Positions 26,879 through 35,876 of a stretch of 64,000 nt of DNA are shown in pieces (position 1 is the stretch's first letter; each line of letters starts with the position of its first letter). The translations under genes and the position numbers were made by a program. The stretch spans positions 1 to 64,000 of the forward strand of contig NZ_QLMG01000014.1 in the NCBI RefSeq assembly GCF_003259905.1, written 5' to 3'. The notes below the pieces were generated by a model that was not told the origin of the DNA, did no database searches, and worked only from the letters and a program-made list of their open reading frames with translations. Source of the DNA: Salipiger aestuarii (GTDB taxonomy: Bacteria; Pseudomonadota; Alphaproteobacteria; Rhodobacterales; Rhodobacteraceae).

Positions 26879-27076
26879 ATGTTCGCCGAAAACAAGCTGA
26901 CCGAGGACATGGCCGAGATTCAGGCCTTTTTGCGCGCCGAGCGTGCCAAGTCGCTGACCGAAGCCGAGTGGCGGTTCCGGATGCGGGGCTATGGCTACAA
27001 CCTGCGCCGCACCGAAGCAGGGGTCGAGGTCGCCCGCCTGCCGCAGAACCAGCTTGTGGGAATATTCGCGATCTGA
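26879..27076 (+). CDS. small hypothetical protein
   Basis: The 65-residue protein has a charged helical N-terminus (EDMAEIQAFLRAERA) and a short basic segment (WRFRMRGYGYNLRRT). No signal peptide or membrane segment is seen. A gggagag ribosome-binding site lies just before the ATG at 26879. An in-frame upstream ATG at 26762 would add a Pro/Arg-rich stretch that looks non-coding. Function unknown. Confidence 0.6.
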   Translation: MFAENKLTEDMAEIQAFLRAERAKSLTEAEWRFRMRGYGYNLRRTEAGVEVARLPQNQLVGIFAI

Positions 27077-27194
27077 CTCGATGGGGCGCAACCACAGGAA
27101 TTTGTCTCAAGTTCGGAGGTGTTTCTTAACGATTTTTTAATGTTATTAGAAATTCGTTCTTGATCGAATCGGGCAATCGCGCCATCTGCGGGGA

Positions 27195-27872
27195 ATGTTC
27201 CGATTTTGTTCGATCCTGCTGTGCTGTCTCGTCACGCTGCCGGCGCTGGCCGGGCCCGATGGGGTGGTGCATGTGATTGACGGCGACACGATCGACGTGG
27301 GGCGCGGGGATGACCGGGTGCGCGTACGCCTGCACGGCATCGACGCCCCCGAGGGGGATCAATCCTGTGGCGGAGCAGGGGTGCCGATGTGGGCCTGCGG
27401 CGACTGGGTCACGCGCACGGTCCGCGACCGGTACGAGGGCCAGCGGGCGCGTTGCGACGCCACAGGCACAGACCGATACGGCCGGACCATCGCCACCTGC
27501 AAGGTGGCGGGCAAGGACATCGGCCGCAGCCTTGTGCAGACCGGGCTGGCCTTTGCCTACCGGCAGTATTCGATGGATTACGATCTGGACGAGAAAATCG
27601 CCGCCGTGAGCGATGCGGGGCTGCATGCGACGGGGGTGCAATCGCCTGCCGCGTTTCGCGCCGCCGGGCGTGCGGGACGCGCGGCTGTCAATGACGCCTC
27701 GGCCCCGCCGGGTTGTCCGATCAAGGGCAATATTTCAAAGCACGGACATATCTATCACATGCCCGGACAGGGCTGGTACGACGCCACCCGCATCAGCCCG
27801 GACAAGGGCGAAGGCTGGTTTTGTTCAGAAGACGAGGCGCGCGGCGCAGGCTGGCGCCGGGCCCGTCGCTAG
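27195..27872 (+). CDS. secreted thermonuclease (SNase-like) family protein
   Basis: The 225-residue protein has a signal peptide (about residues 1-19). An SNase-like barrel follows, with VIDGDTIDV, RVRLHGIDAPE and the catalytic-type TDRYGRTIA (Arg). The second half carries a separate Gly/Trp-rich segment (GHIYHMPGQGWYDATRI, GWFCSEDEARGAGWR) often appended to bacterial SNase proteins. It probably degrades nucleic acid outside the cytoplasm. An AT-rich stretch upstream (27121-27165) could hold the promoter. Confidence 0.87.
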   Translation: MFRFCSILLCCLVTLPALAGPDGVVHVIDGDTIDVGRGDDRVRVRLHGIDAPEGDQSCGGAGVPMWACGDWVTRTVRDRYEGQRARCDATGTDRYGRTIATCKVAGKDIGRSLVQTGLAFAYRQYSMDYDLDEKIAAVSDAGLHATGVQSPAAFRAAGRAGRAAVNDASAPPGCPIKGNISKHGHIYHMPGQGWYDATRISPDKGEGWFCSEDEARGAGWRRARR

Positions 27873-27905
27873 CCTGCCGCAGCGGTCGGCGCAGCGCCGG
27901 GGAGG

Positions 27906-28421
27906 TCAGTCCAGCACTGCCTCGATCTGGGCTGTGACCGGATTTGACAGCGGCCGCGTCGCCGATCCCCAGCCCCTGACAAAGCTGCCGTCGGGCGCAA
28001 TCAGCGCCTTGTTGAAATTCCAGCCGGGTGCGAACCCCTGGTTTGCGAGCCAGACGTAAAACGGGTGGGCCTCGGCTCCGACCACATGGGTGATGGTCGT
28101 CATCGGCATGTCGAGGTCGAAGTTAACCTCGCAAAAGTCCTTGACCTCGGTGTCGCTGCCCAGTTCCTGGCGGAAATCGTTCGAGGGCACTGCCAGAACG
28201 ATCAGACCGGCATCGCGATAGCGATCGTAAAGCGCCTGAAGCCCGTCATATTGCGGGGTGAACCCGCAGCGCGATGCGGTGTTGACGACCAGCACCGGGC
28301 GCCCCTGCCACTCGTCCAGCGACAGCGTGCCGCCGTCGATGTTGTCAAAGCTGAAACTCTGCGCCGCCAGCGCGGGAAAGGCAGCGACAAGGCCAAGCAG
28401 AATGGTAAGAATACGGATCAT
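27906..28421 (-). CDS. glutathione peroxidase family protein, periplasmic
   Basis: The 171-residue thiol peroxidase has a signal peptide (about residues 1-20). The tetrad typical of the family is visible: peroxidatic C52 in NTASRCGFTPQY, Q85 in NDFRQE, and W134-N135 in GWNFNK. A likely resolving cysteine is C97 in FCEVN. The usual NQFGxQE is NDFRQE here. A cysteine enzyme of this type usually uses thioredoxin-like reductants rather than glutathione. I took the ATG at 28421 because it gives a clean signal peptide and has a gagag site upstream. It converges with the nuclease gene, 33 bp apart. Confidence 0.9.
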   Translation of the reverse strand: MIRILTILLGLVAAFPALAAQSFSFDNIDGGTLSLDEWQGRPVLVVNTASRCGFTPQYDGLQALYDRYRDAGLIVLAVPSNDFRQELGSDTEVKDFCEVNFDLDMPMTTITHVVGAEAHPFYVWLANQGFAPGWNFNKALIAPDGSFVRGWGSATRPLSNPVTAQIEAVLD

Positions 28422-28545
28422 GAGCGGTCTCTCCCTGCGGACCGCCATCTAGGGCCAGCTCGGCACTTTGCAACGCCAGCGTTTGCACAGGACTGGAAAG
28501 ACCACCCCGGTCGCCCTACATCCGTTCGATCAGGAGGTGCTGTAA

Positions 28546-28815
28546 ATGGCCGGAGGCTGGAGCCGCGACGGCGCGGTAAGCGAGCAGATCGAAGCGTCGA
28601 TCTCGGACGAATTGAAGCGATTGCAGGCCCGGCGCGGGCCGGTCGGCGAAAGCCTGGCAGAGTGCGCCGAATGCGGCGAACCGATCCCGCAAAAGCGGCG
28701 GGATGCGATTCCGGGCGTCAAGCTGTGCATCGACTGCCAGCAGGATCGCGACGGGGCCTATCAGGCGCGCGGTGGTATCAACCGTCGCGGATCGAAGGAT
28801 TCTCAGTTGAAGTGA
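28546..28815 (+). CDS. DksA/TraR family zinc-finger protein
   Basis: The 89-residue protein has a C4 zinc finger (CAECGEPIP and CIDCQQD, two CxxC pairs) in the DksA/TraR position, preceded by a helical segment. It is short like TraR and lacks the long coiled coil of DksA. It probably binds RNA polymerase through the secondary channel or acts as a related transcription modulator. A perfect ribosome-binding site (caggaggt, 28531-28538) lies 7 nt before the ATG. Its TGA abuts the stop codon of the convergent gene. Confidence 0.85.
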   Translation: MAGGWSRDGAVSEQIEASISDELKRLQARRGPVGESLAECAECGEPIPQKRRDAIPGVKLCIDCQQDRDGAYQARGGINRRGSKDSQLK

Positions 28816-29082
28816 TCAGTCGATCTCGTTCTGGTCGGACGCGATCCCGGCGCGTTTCAGCCCGGCGCGCCACAGCGGCATCACGTCCAGCGCCGCCACC
28901 GCGACGCCCAGCGGGATCATCCAGAACCCCAGGATCGGCAGAAATCCCAGCACGCCGCCAACGATCAGCAGCGCCCCCAGCAGCAGACGGAATCCGGGGG
29001 GCACGCGCCTGCGTACACGCACCTGAAACCGCTTGAGACGGGTATTCAGGCTTCGGCCATCGGAGCGGTTTCCCTTGTGCAT
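28816..29082 (-). CDS. small membrane protein of unknown function
   Basis: The 88-residue protein has a basic N-terminus (RLKRFQVRVRRRVPPG) and a long hydrophobic region that could form one or two membrane helices (about residues 33-68), ending in a charged tail. No catalytic motif is seen. The stop codon abuts that of the DksA-like gene, forming TGATCA, so the two 3' ends meet with zero spacing. Confidence 0.65.
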   Translation of the reverse strand: MHKGNRSDGRSLNTRLKRFQVRVRRRVPPGFRLLLGALLIVGGVLGFLPILGFWMIPLGVAVAALDVMPLWRAGLKRAGIASDQNEID

Positions 29083-29338
29083 TTCGATCCTGCGCTAATG
29101 AATGACATCAAAAGGTTGGAACGATCCGCGCAGGGGTCAAGCCCCGGCCAGCTTTTGTTGTGGCACTTTTATGTGCTCGGACGCGCGCGGATCTCCGTGA
29201 TCGACAGTGGCACGGGGGCGGCGGCGGATCATCGCGTGGCAATTCGGCCGGACGGGAACGAGATCAACCACAGGGGATACCCCGCGCGCGGAACGCGCTG
29301 CGCCGCTTTGTAGATATCGTCGGGAGACAGCCTGCCCG

Positions 29339-31177
29339 TCAGTCTTCCATTGCCTCCAGTTCGTCGATGAAACCTTCGATCATCGACAGGCCCTTGTCCC
29401 AGAATTTCGGATCGGATGCGTCCAGCCCGAACGGCGCCAGCAGCGCGCTGTGGTGTTTGGAGCCGCCTGCCTTGAGCATGTCGAAATACTTGTCCTGGAA
29501 CCCTTCGGGGTTTTCCTGGAAGGCCGCGTAAAGCGCATTCACGAGGCCGTCGCCGAAGGCATAGGCGTAGACGTAGAAGGGCGAGTGCACAAAATGTGGG
29601 ATATAGGCCCAGAAGGTCTCGTATCCCGGCATGTAGTCGAACACCGGGCCAAGGCTTTCGGCCTGCACCGACATCCACAGCGCGTTGATGTCATCCGGGG
29701 TCAGCTCGCCCCCGCGCCGCGCGTCGTGCAGCTTGCATTCGAAATCGTAAAAGGCGATCTGGCGGACCACGGTGTTGATCATGTCCTCGACCTTGCCGGC
29801 GAGCATGACCTTGCGTTCCTTCTGCGTCTTGGCCCCGTCAAGCATCGCGCGAAAGGTCAACATCTCACCGAACACGCTTGCGGTTTCGGCCAGTGTCAGC
29901 GGGGTCGACGACAGCATTTCGCCCTGACCCGCTGCCAGCACCTGGTGCACGCCGTGGCCCAGTTCATGCGCAAGGGTCATCACGTCGCGCGGTTTGCCCA
30001 GGTAGTTGAGCATCACATAGGGGTGCACCTCGGTTACCGTGGGGTGCGCAAAGGCGCCCGGTGCCTTGCCCGGCTTGACGGCGGCGTCGATCCAGCCCTT
30101 GTCAAAGAACGGCTGCGCGATGTCGGCCATGCGCGGGTCGAACCCGGCGTAGGCGTCGATCACCGTCCGGCGCGCCTCGTCCCAGCCCACGATGCGGTCG
30201 CTTTCCATCGGCAGGGGCGCGTTGCGGTCCCAGACCTGCATGGTGTCGAGGCCAAGCCATTTGGCCTTCAGCGCGTAGTACCGGTGCGACAGGCGCGGGT
30301 AGGCGGCGACAACGGCGTTGCGCAGCGCCTCGACGACCTCGGGTTCGACATCGTTGGACAGGTGGCGGCCCATCTGCGCGGATGGCATCCCGCGCCAGCG
30401 ATCCATGATTTCCTTTTCCTTGGCCTGCGTGTTGTGGACGCGGGCGAAGGTCTTGATGTTGTCGCCAAAGACGCGGGCCAGTTCGGTGGCGGCGGCTTCG
30501 CGCTTGCTGCGATCCTGCTCGGTCATCTGGGTGAGGGTCGCCTCGATCCCCAGTTCTTCGCCGTCGATGGTAAAGCTGAGGCCCGCGATGGTTTCATCGA
30601 ACAGCTTCATCCACGCGTCGCCGACCACGCCCATATCGTGCAGGAACCGTTCCAGTTCATCCGACAGTTGGTAGGGTTTCATCGCGCGCACCCGGTCGAA
30701 CGCGGGCTTGTAGCGGGCCAGTTCGTCGCTGGCGTCAAACAGCGCGGCATAGGCATCGTCGGCCAACGTGTTCAGTTCGAGCGAAAAGAACACCAGCGGC
30801 GTGGTATAGATCGTCACCTTTTCCTGAAGGTCGGACAGGAATTTCGCGCGCTCGGCATCGGTGCTGTGCTGGTAATAGCGCAGGCCCGCAAACGACATCA
30901 GCCGCCCGCCAACCGCTTCGATCTTTTCATGACGCTGGACCATCTCAAGGAAGGCGGCGGCGTTCAGGGTGGCGATCTGGCCTTCGTAGTCGTTGGCGAA
31001 CCGCGCGCAGGCGTCTTCAAGCCAGTCCATGTCGCGTTTCAGTTCGGGCGCGTCCTGCGCCGGGTAGAGATCGGTCAGGTCCCATTCCGGCAGATCGCCC
31101 AGATCGCGCCCCCCCGAAACATTGGCATCAAAGGTGCGGCGGTCATGGCCCGGGCGGGGCAGGGAAAACGGAAGCAT
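29339..31177 (-). CDS. pepF: oligoendopeptidase F (M3 family)
   Basis: The 612-residue M3 metallopeptidase has the zinc site HELGHG (H404, E405, H408), followed about 25 residues later by ETASVFGE, the expected third-ligand region. The C-terminal FVHSPFYVYAYAFGD segment is typical of PepF. It degrades small cytoplasmic peptides, probably together with the PepN encoded nearby. Upstream, 88 bp separate it from the ligase gene; this gap lacks a clear terminator. The 256-bp space after it (29083-29338) shows no gene. Confidence 0.94.
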   Translation of the reverse strand: MLPFSLPRPGHDRRTFDANVSGGRDLGDLPEWDLTDLYPAQDAPELKRDMDWLEDACARFANDYEGQIATLNAAAFLEMVQRHEKIEAVGGRLMSFAGLRYYQHSTDAERAKFLSDLQEKVTIYTTPLVFFSLELNTLADDAYAALFDASDELARYKPAFDRVRAMKPYQLSDELERFLHDMGVVGDAWMKLFDETIAGLSFTIDGEELGIEATLTQMTEQDRSKREAAATELARVFGDNIKTFARVHNTQAKEKEIMDRWRGMPSAQMGRHLSNDVEPEVVEALRNAVVAAYPRLSHRYYALKAKWLGLDTMQVWDRNAPLPMESDRIVGWDEARRTVIDAYAGFDPRMADIAQPFFDKGWIDAAVKPGKAPGAFAHPTVTEVHPYVMLNYLGKPRDVMTLAHELGHGVHQVLAAGQGEMLSSTPLTLAETASVFGEMLTFRAMLDGAKTQKERKVMLAGKVEDMINTVVRQIAFYDFECKLHDARRGGELTPDDINALWMSVQAESLGPVFDYMPGYETFWAYIPHFVHSPFYVYAYAFGDGLVNALYAAFQENPEGFQDKYFDMLKAGGSKHHSALLAPFGLDASDPKFWDKGLSMIEGFIDELEAMED

Positions 31178-31265
31178 GCGGATCCTCGTGATAACAGTCT
31201 GGCCTTAGACATAGGGGCCGCGCCTTGGCAAAAGCAATGGGCGCGGGCGATTTTGGTAACCGCGA

Positions 31266-32858
31266 TCAGCCGTACAGCGCCAGCATCTCGTGCAGATCAT
31301 CCAGCGTGTTGGCCTCTTGCGCGGGTTTGTCGTGGCGCCAGCGGGCCATGCGGGGAAACCGCAGGCTAAGCCCCGATTTGTGCCGGGAAGATGGCTGGAT
31401 GCCCTCGAACGCGATCTCGAACACCAGTTCGGGCGTGACCTGACGCACCGGCCCGAACCGTTGCAGCGTGTTGCGGCGCACCCAGGCGGTGATCTTGTTG
31501 AATTCGGCATCGGTCAGGCCGGAATAGGCCTTGGTAAAGGGGACCAGTTCGTTGCCGTTCCATACGGCAAAGGTGAAATCGGTGAACAGGTTGGCACGCC
31601 GCCCGTGTCCTTGCTGGGCATAGATCATCACCGCATCGACGGTCAGCGGGTCCAGCTTCCATTTCCACCAATCGCCCTTCTTGCGCCCCGCAAGATAGGG
31701 TGCATCGCGGCGTTTGAGCATAAGTCCCTCGGCCCGCCGATCCCGCGCGGTGCTGCGGGTCTGGGCCAGCGCGTTCCATGTTTCGAACGGAATGAGGGGC
31801 GAGGCGCGGATGTTGGCATCGTCAGGCAGTTCCGCCAGCAGCGCGTCAAGCCGGTCGCGGCGCTGTTCCAGCGGGCGGTCGCGCAGGTCGGTGCCGTTTT
31901 CTTCCAGCAGGTCATAGGCGAGCATGACCACCGGCGCGTCCCTCAGCAGCTTTTTCGACACGGTCTTGCGCCCGATGCGCTGTTGCAGCGTGTTGAAGGG
32001 CAGCGGCTGGGCGCCATCCCACGCGACGATTTCCCCGTCGAACACCAGCCCCTCGGGCAGAAAATCGCGGGCGCGGGCAAGTTCGGGAAAGCGGTCGGTC
32101 ATCAGCTCTTCGCCGCGCGACCAGACGTGATGCGCGCCGCCGCGCAGGATCATCTGGCCGCGGATGCCATCCCATTTCCATTCCGCCAGCCAATCGCCGG
32201 GCGGGCCCAGCGTTTCTGGCGCGCCGTCGATCTGGTAGGCAAGGTAGAACGGATAGGGGCGGCTGTCGTCCTCTTCGGCGTCGGGCGCGGCGACAAGGCG
32301 CTGCCAGGTGGTGGTTTGCGGCGTCCAGTCGCCCATCAGACGCAGGGCCATCGCGGCTTCGTCCTGTCCGGTGGCCTGCGCCAGGGCGCGGGTCATCAGT
32401 TTGCGACTGACGCCGATGCGAAAACCGCCGGTGATAAGCTTGTTGAACAGGAACCGCTCGGTGGCATCCAGCCGGTCCCACGCATCCAGGGTACGGGCCT
32501 TGCGGGCGGCAATGTCCAGCGCGGGGTAGGTCAGCAAATCGCCCAGCCAGTCGCTCAGACTGCGATCCGAGGTGTCGCCGGGCGGAGGCAGCACGAGCGC
32601 GATGGTTTCGGCCAGATCACCGACGATGGGATAACTTTCCTCGACCAGCCACAGCGGCAGGCCGGCGCGTTCGGACGCCCATTCACGCAGCTGGGTGGTG
32701 GTGACGGCGCGTTTGGGGCGCCGGCCCGAAAACAGCGCCACCGTCCAGAGCCGGTCATCATCGGGCGCGGTGCGAAAATATTCCGCCAGAGCGGCGGTTT
32801 TCACGGTGGTCCTGGTGCTTTGGTCGATGGCGGAAAACAGCGCGGCAAAGGCTTTCAC
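31266..32858 (-). CDS. ATP-dependent DNA ligase of the ligase-associated damage-response type
   Basis: The 530-residue protein has an N-terminal ligase DNA-binding domain, then an adenylation domain with nucleophile K228 in EWKWDGIRGQ. The rest of the ligase motifs follow (GLVFDGEIVAW, EGLMLKRRDAPY, DWWKWK) and an OB-fold domain. It matches the 'cisplatin damage response' ligase family that is usually encoded with an exonuclease, a DEXH helicase and the PdeM phosphoesterase. Here the exonuclease is present and overlaps by 4 bp, but the helicase and PdeM are not adjacent. It probably seals nicks in an accessory repair pathway. Confidence 0.93.
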   Translation of the reverse strand: MKAFAALFSAIDQSTRTTVKTAALAEYFRTAPDDDRLWTVALFSGRRPKRAVTTTQLREWASERAGLPLWLVEESYPIVGDLAETIALVLPPPGDTSDRSLSDWLGDLLTYPALDIAARKARTLDAWDRLDATERFLFNKLITGGFRIGVSRKLMTRALAQATGQDEAAMALRLMGDWTPQTTTWQRLVAAPDAEEDDSRPYPFYLAYQIDGAPETLGPPGDWLAEWKWDGIRGQMILRGGAHHVWSRGEELMTDRFPELARARDFLPEGLVFDGEIVAWDGAQPLPFNTLQQRIGRKTVSKKLLRDAPVVMLAYDLLEENGTDLRDRPLEQRRDRLDALLAELPDDANIRASPLIPFETWNALAQTRSTARDRRAEGLMLKRRDAPYLAGRKKGDWWKWKLDPLTVDAVMIYAQQGHGRRANLFTDFTFAVWNGNELVPFTKAYSGLTDAEFNKITAWVRRNTLQRFGPVRQVTPELVFEIAFEGIQPSSRHKSGLSLRFPRMARWRHDKPAQEANTLDDLHEMLALYG

Positions 32859-33865
32859 GCGGTGTCCTCCGCTATGTCCTCGTCGCCGCCGAATTCGGTT
32901 GGCACGATCCGGGCGTCATAGCCCCGGCTGCCAAGCCATCGCGCAAAGATATCTGTGTAACCGTGGGTTGCGAATACCTTTTCTGCGCCGGTCTCGCGGA
33001 TGGCCTGATGCAGCTCGTCCCAGTCGGCGTGGTCGGACAGCACAAAGCCCCGGTCGGCGCCCCGGCGTCGGCGCACGCCGCGCAGCCGCATCCAGCCCGA
33101 CGCCATGGCCACCTGGGCTCCCCGGAACCGGCGCGCCCATGTCGCCCCCAAAGCCGATGGCGGTGCAATGACCATCGCGCCGGGGTGCTGTTTCGGATCC
33201 AGATCCGGCGTGACCCTCACTGTGTCGGGCAATGCGTAGCCCTGGGCGCGCAGCACCTCGTTGGTGTTTTCCACCGCGCCATGGGTCAGGATCGGACCGA
33301 TGGCGGGATTCAGCAGGGCCAGCACGCGTTGGGCCTTGCCCAGCGAATAGGCGCCTAGCAGGCAGGGCCGGCCCTCGGCGGCGCAGGCAGACCACCAGGC
33401 GTTGATGTCGGCGGCCACAGTCGCCTGCGGCGCCCATTTGAACACCGGCAGCCCAAAAGTGCATTCGGTGATGAAGGCGTGGCATTTGACCGGCTCGAAC
33501 GCTTCGCACAGCCCGTCGGGCGACACCTTGTAGTCGCCCGATGCCACCCAGACCTCGCCCGCAACCTCGACGCGGATCTGCGCCGAGCCGGGAATATGTC
33601 CGGCGGGATGAAAGCTGACCGTGGCCCCGCCGATGCGGCGCTGCTCGCCATAGCGCAGCGTGTCGATACTGATGTCGCCCAGCCGGTGCCGGATCACCGG
33701 CGCGGCGGCGTCGGTGGACAGGTAACTGTCATGCCCCCAGCGCGAATGATCCGCATGGCCATGGGTGATGAGCGCCCGCGCGACCGGGCGCCACGGGTCG
33801 ATATGAAAATCGCCCGCGGGGCAATAGATGCCCTTGTCGGTAAAGCTCAGAACCGGCGTGTTCAT
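32855..33865 (-). CDS. ligase-associated DNA damage response exonuclease (metallo-beta-lactamase fold)
   Basis: The 336-residue protein has the MBL-fold motif HGHADH (H35, H37, D39, H40), further metal ligands in HPAGHIPGS and ASGDYK, and a beta-CASP-like region with FVLSDHADW. This is the CPSF73/SNM1-like exonuclease family found next to ATP-dependent ligases. Its stop overlaps the ligase start by 4 bp. It probably processes DNA ends before ligation. It starts 9 bp after the hydrolase gene, so all belong to one leftward operon. Confidence 0.92.
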   Translation of the reverse strand: MNTPVLSFTDKGIYCPAGDFHIDPWRPVARALITHGHADHSRWGHDSYLSTDAAAPVIRHRLGDISIDTLRYGEQRRIGGATVSFHPAGHIPGSAQIRVEVAGEVWVASGDYKVSPDGLCEAFEPVKCHAFITECTFGLPVFKWAPQATVAADINAWWSACAAEGRPCLLGAYSLGKAQRVLALLNPAIGPILTHGAVENTNEVLRAQGYALPDTVRVTPDLDPKQHPGAMVIAPPSALGATWARRFRGAQVAMASGWMRLRGVRRRRGADRGFVLSDHADWDELHQAIRETGAEKVFATHGYTDIFARWLGSRGYDARIVPTEFGGDEDIAEDTA

Positions 33866-33874
33866 GGCCCCGAT

Positions 33875-34876
33875 CTAGTGCGCAGGGCACACCAGACCAG
33901 AGCGGCTCGGGCGGTCAGCGGCAGCGCCTTGTGGCGAACCTGCGGCGGCGAAGAACGCTGTCATGGCAGCGATGACGCGGCGGCGCGCGGGCGGGCCATC
34001 CATCAGCACCTCATGCTCGCCGCCCCCGACGATTTCCAGCTTGCCGCCGGGCCATGCGGCCATACGGCGCATGATGCGGGGCACATCCACGATGCGTTCG
34101 TTTTCACCGACAAAGGCGATGCCGGGCACGTCGGGCGACGGAATCCGTGCCAGCGTGGCGCATTCCGCCAACGCCTGATGCACCCATCGCAGCGACGGAC
34201 CGCCCAGTTGCAGTTCCGGAACCTCGACCACCTGGCGGCGCATGTAGTCCCAGCCGTCGCGGTCGGTGGTCAGCAGGTTGCCCGCGAACGGCGCGCTTGC
34301 AACATAGCTTTCCGGGCCGGTGGTGGGGGCATAGACATGTCCCATGCCGATGCGGGCGCTGCCCCAGCCAAGCGCCCAGGCGGCGGGCCGCAGTGGCACC
34401 GCCATGCGGATGCCCCACATCGGGCCGGTAAAAGCCGCCGCTCGCACATCCAGCCCGCGCACGAGCGAGCGCAGGGCGATGCAGCCGCCCATCGAATGGG
34501 CCAGCAGATAGAACGGCTGTGGCAGATCCAGATCCCGCGCGGCGGCGACCATGGCATCGACGTCGAACTGATAATCCCGAAACAGGGTGACATGCCCGGC
34601 GCGCGGATCGGTGTGCATCCGGTCGGCCAGCCCCTGTCCGCGCCAGTCGATGGTCAGCGTATGATAGCCGTGCCCGGCCAGATCCTTCGCCACCCGGCCG
34701 TATTTCTCGACATATTCGGTGCGCCCCGGAAACAGCAGCACGGTTCCGGCCGCATCGGCGGGGCCGGGGTAATGCGCCACGCGAACGCGCAGGTTGTCGG
34801 CTGTTTCCAGCCAGAAGGCGCGCGCGCCCTCGGGTCCCTCGGCCAATGCGCCGTGGAAAGGGGCGTCTAGCATCAT
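33875..34876 (-). CDS. alpha/beta hydrolase, lysophospholipase-like
   Basis: The 333-residue serine hydrolase has the nucleophile elbow AHSMGG (around residues 126-131), a LLFPGRTEY oxyanion-type segment, an aspartate region (ERIVDVP) and a C-terminal catalytic histidine in GGEHEV. It resembles monoglyceride lipases/lysophospholipases. The start is at ATGATG 34871-34876 and follows the SCP2-domain gene stop after one base. It is probably co-expressed with that gene. A link to the DNA-repair genes downstream is only by operon. Confidence 0.85.
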   Translation of the reverse strand: MMLDAPFHGALAEGPEGARAFWLETADNLRVRVAHYPGPADAAGTVLLFPGRTEYVEKYGRVAKDLAGHGYHTLTIDWRGQGLADRMHTDPRAGHVTLFRDYQFDVDAMVAAARDLDLPQPFYLLAHSMGGCIALRSLVRGLDVRAAAFTGPMWGIRMAVPLRPAAWALGWGSARIGMGHVYAPTTGPESYVASAPFAGNLLTTDRDGWDYMRRQVVEVPELQLGGPSLRWVHQALAECATLARIPSPDVPGIAFVGENERIVDVPRIMRRMAAWPGGKLEIVGGGEHEVLMDGPPARRRVIAAMTAFFAAAGSPQGAAADRPSRSGLVCPAH

Positions 34877-34877
34877 C

Positions 34878-35183
34878 TCAGGACAGAACTCCTCCCAGGC
34901 GCATGGCGGCGCCCATGTCTCCGTCGATCTTCATCCGCCCCGACATGAAGGCCGTGGTCGGATTCAGATCTCCTTCAATAATTTGCTGGAAGGTATCGGT
35001 ATCGGCGGTGAGTGTCACATCGGCCTCGTGGTCGCCTGCCATGTCTTTGCTTGCCCGGGCGCCGTCGTTGTCAATGATGATGCTTCCTTCGTCCATGATG
35101 ACGAATTTGGCGATGCCGTCGAATCCTGTCCCGTCCAGCCTTGCGTTCAGGGCGTCCACCGCCGCTGTTACAACGTCGCTCAT
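34878..35183 (-). CDS. SCP2 sterol-binding domain protein
   Basis: The 101-residue protein is essentially a single SCP2 fold (segments KFVIMDEGSIIIDND, ADVTLTADTDTFQQII and FMSGRMKIDGDMGAA). These domains bind lipids or other hydrophobic molecules. I chose the ATG at 35183 (MSDVVTAAV) because aggacgggac upstream gives a ribosome-binding site; the 12 extra residues of the longer form do not fit. It heads a leftward operon with the hydrolase, exonuclease and ligase. Its divergent neighbour is a TPR protein. Confidence 0.87.
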   Translation of the reverse strand: MSDVVTAAVDALNARLDGTGFDGIAKFVIMDEGSIIIDNDGARASKDMAGDHEADVTLTADTDTFQQIIEGDLNPTTAFMSGRMKIDGDMGAAMRLGGVLS

Positions 35184-35255
35184 GTCCCGTCCTTCATTCA
35201 CGAAATCCTGTGCTGGCAATTCAGCGTCTTCAGTCTACATTCGGAAGGTATGAGC

Positions 35256-35816
35256 ATGCGTCGACCCATAAGCAAATCTATCGTGGCGGCAGGTTTCGCC
35301 ACAGTCATGTTTTCCATACCCGGCGGCGCCCTTGCGCAGGACCGGGCCGGGGAACTGCTGGAGGAGCTCGGCGCCGCCGGCTCCGCGGAACAGGCCGACC
35401 GGATCGAACGCGAGCTTGAACTGGAATGGTCCAAAAGCGGCTCTGCCGTGATGGATCTGCTGCTCAGGCGCGGACGCGACGCGCTGGAGGTGTCGCAGAC
35501 CGGACCGGCCATCCAGCATCTGACCGCGTTGACCGATTATGCCCCCGGTTTTGCCGAAGGCTGGCATGCGCTGGCGCTGGCCTATTACCAGGCGGAAATG
35601 TTCGGCCCGGCGATGGATGCGCTGGAACGCACGCTGGTGCTGAACGGCGCGCATTTCGCGGCACTGCGGGGTGTGGCGTCGATCCACGAACAACTTGGGA
35701 ACGAGTCGCTTGCCTATGAGGCCTATGCACGGGTACTGGAACTGAGACCGTTCGACGAAGCGGTCACCGAGGCGCTGGAACGGCTTGCGGGCCGCGTTCA
35801 GGGAATCGAGATCTAG
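35256..35816 (+). CDS. secreted tetratricopeptide-repeat protein
   Basis: The 186-residue protein has a signal peptide (about 1-25, ending in ALA) and then TPR repeats (for example GWHALALAYYQAEMFGPAMDALERTLVL and LAYEAYARVLELRPFDEAV, with the typical A/Y/L/P pattern). It is probably periplasmic and mediates protein contacts. Two ATGs are possible, 35250 and 35256. The ribosome-binding site ggaagg (35243-35248) lies 7 nt from the second and only 1 nt from the first, so I take 35256. Confidence 0.8.
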   Translation: MRRPISKSIVAAGFATVMFSIPGGALAQDRAGELLEELGAAGSAEQADRIERELELEWSKSGSAVMDLLLRRGRDALEVSQTGPAIQHLTALTDYAPGFAEGWHALALAYYQAEMFGPAMDALERTLVLNGAHFAALRGVASIHEQLGNESLAYEAYARVLELRPFDEAVTEALERLAGRVQGIEI

Positions 35817-35876
35817 GCCCGGTCCGCACCGGCACCGCACAGCGAACAGGACACGGCAAAAGGATCAGGGCCTCTC

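Noticed and set aside
28546-28815. Possible TraR of a conjugative element
   Set aside because: No transfer genes or phage genes nearby; short DksA-like proteins are common in chromosomes.
29077-29313. 78-codon plus-strand frame after the small membrane protein gene
   Set aside because: No ribosome-binding site, no domain, low-complexity end; best left as spacer.
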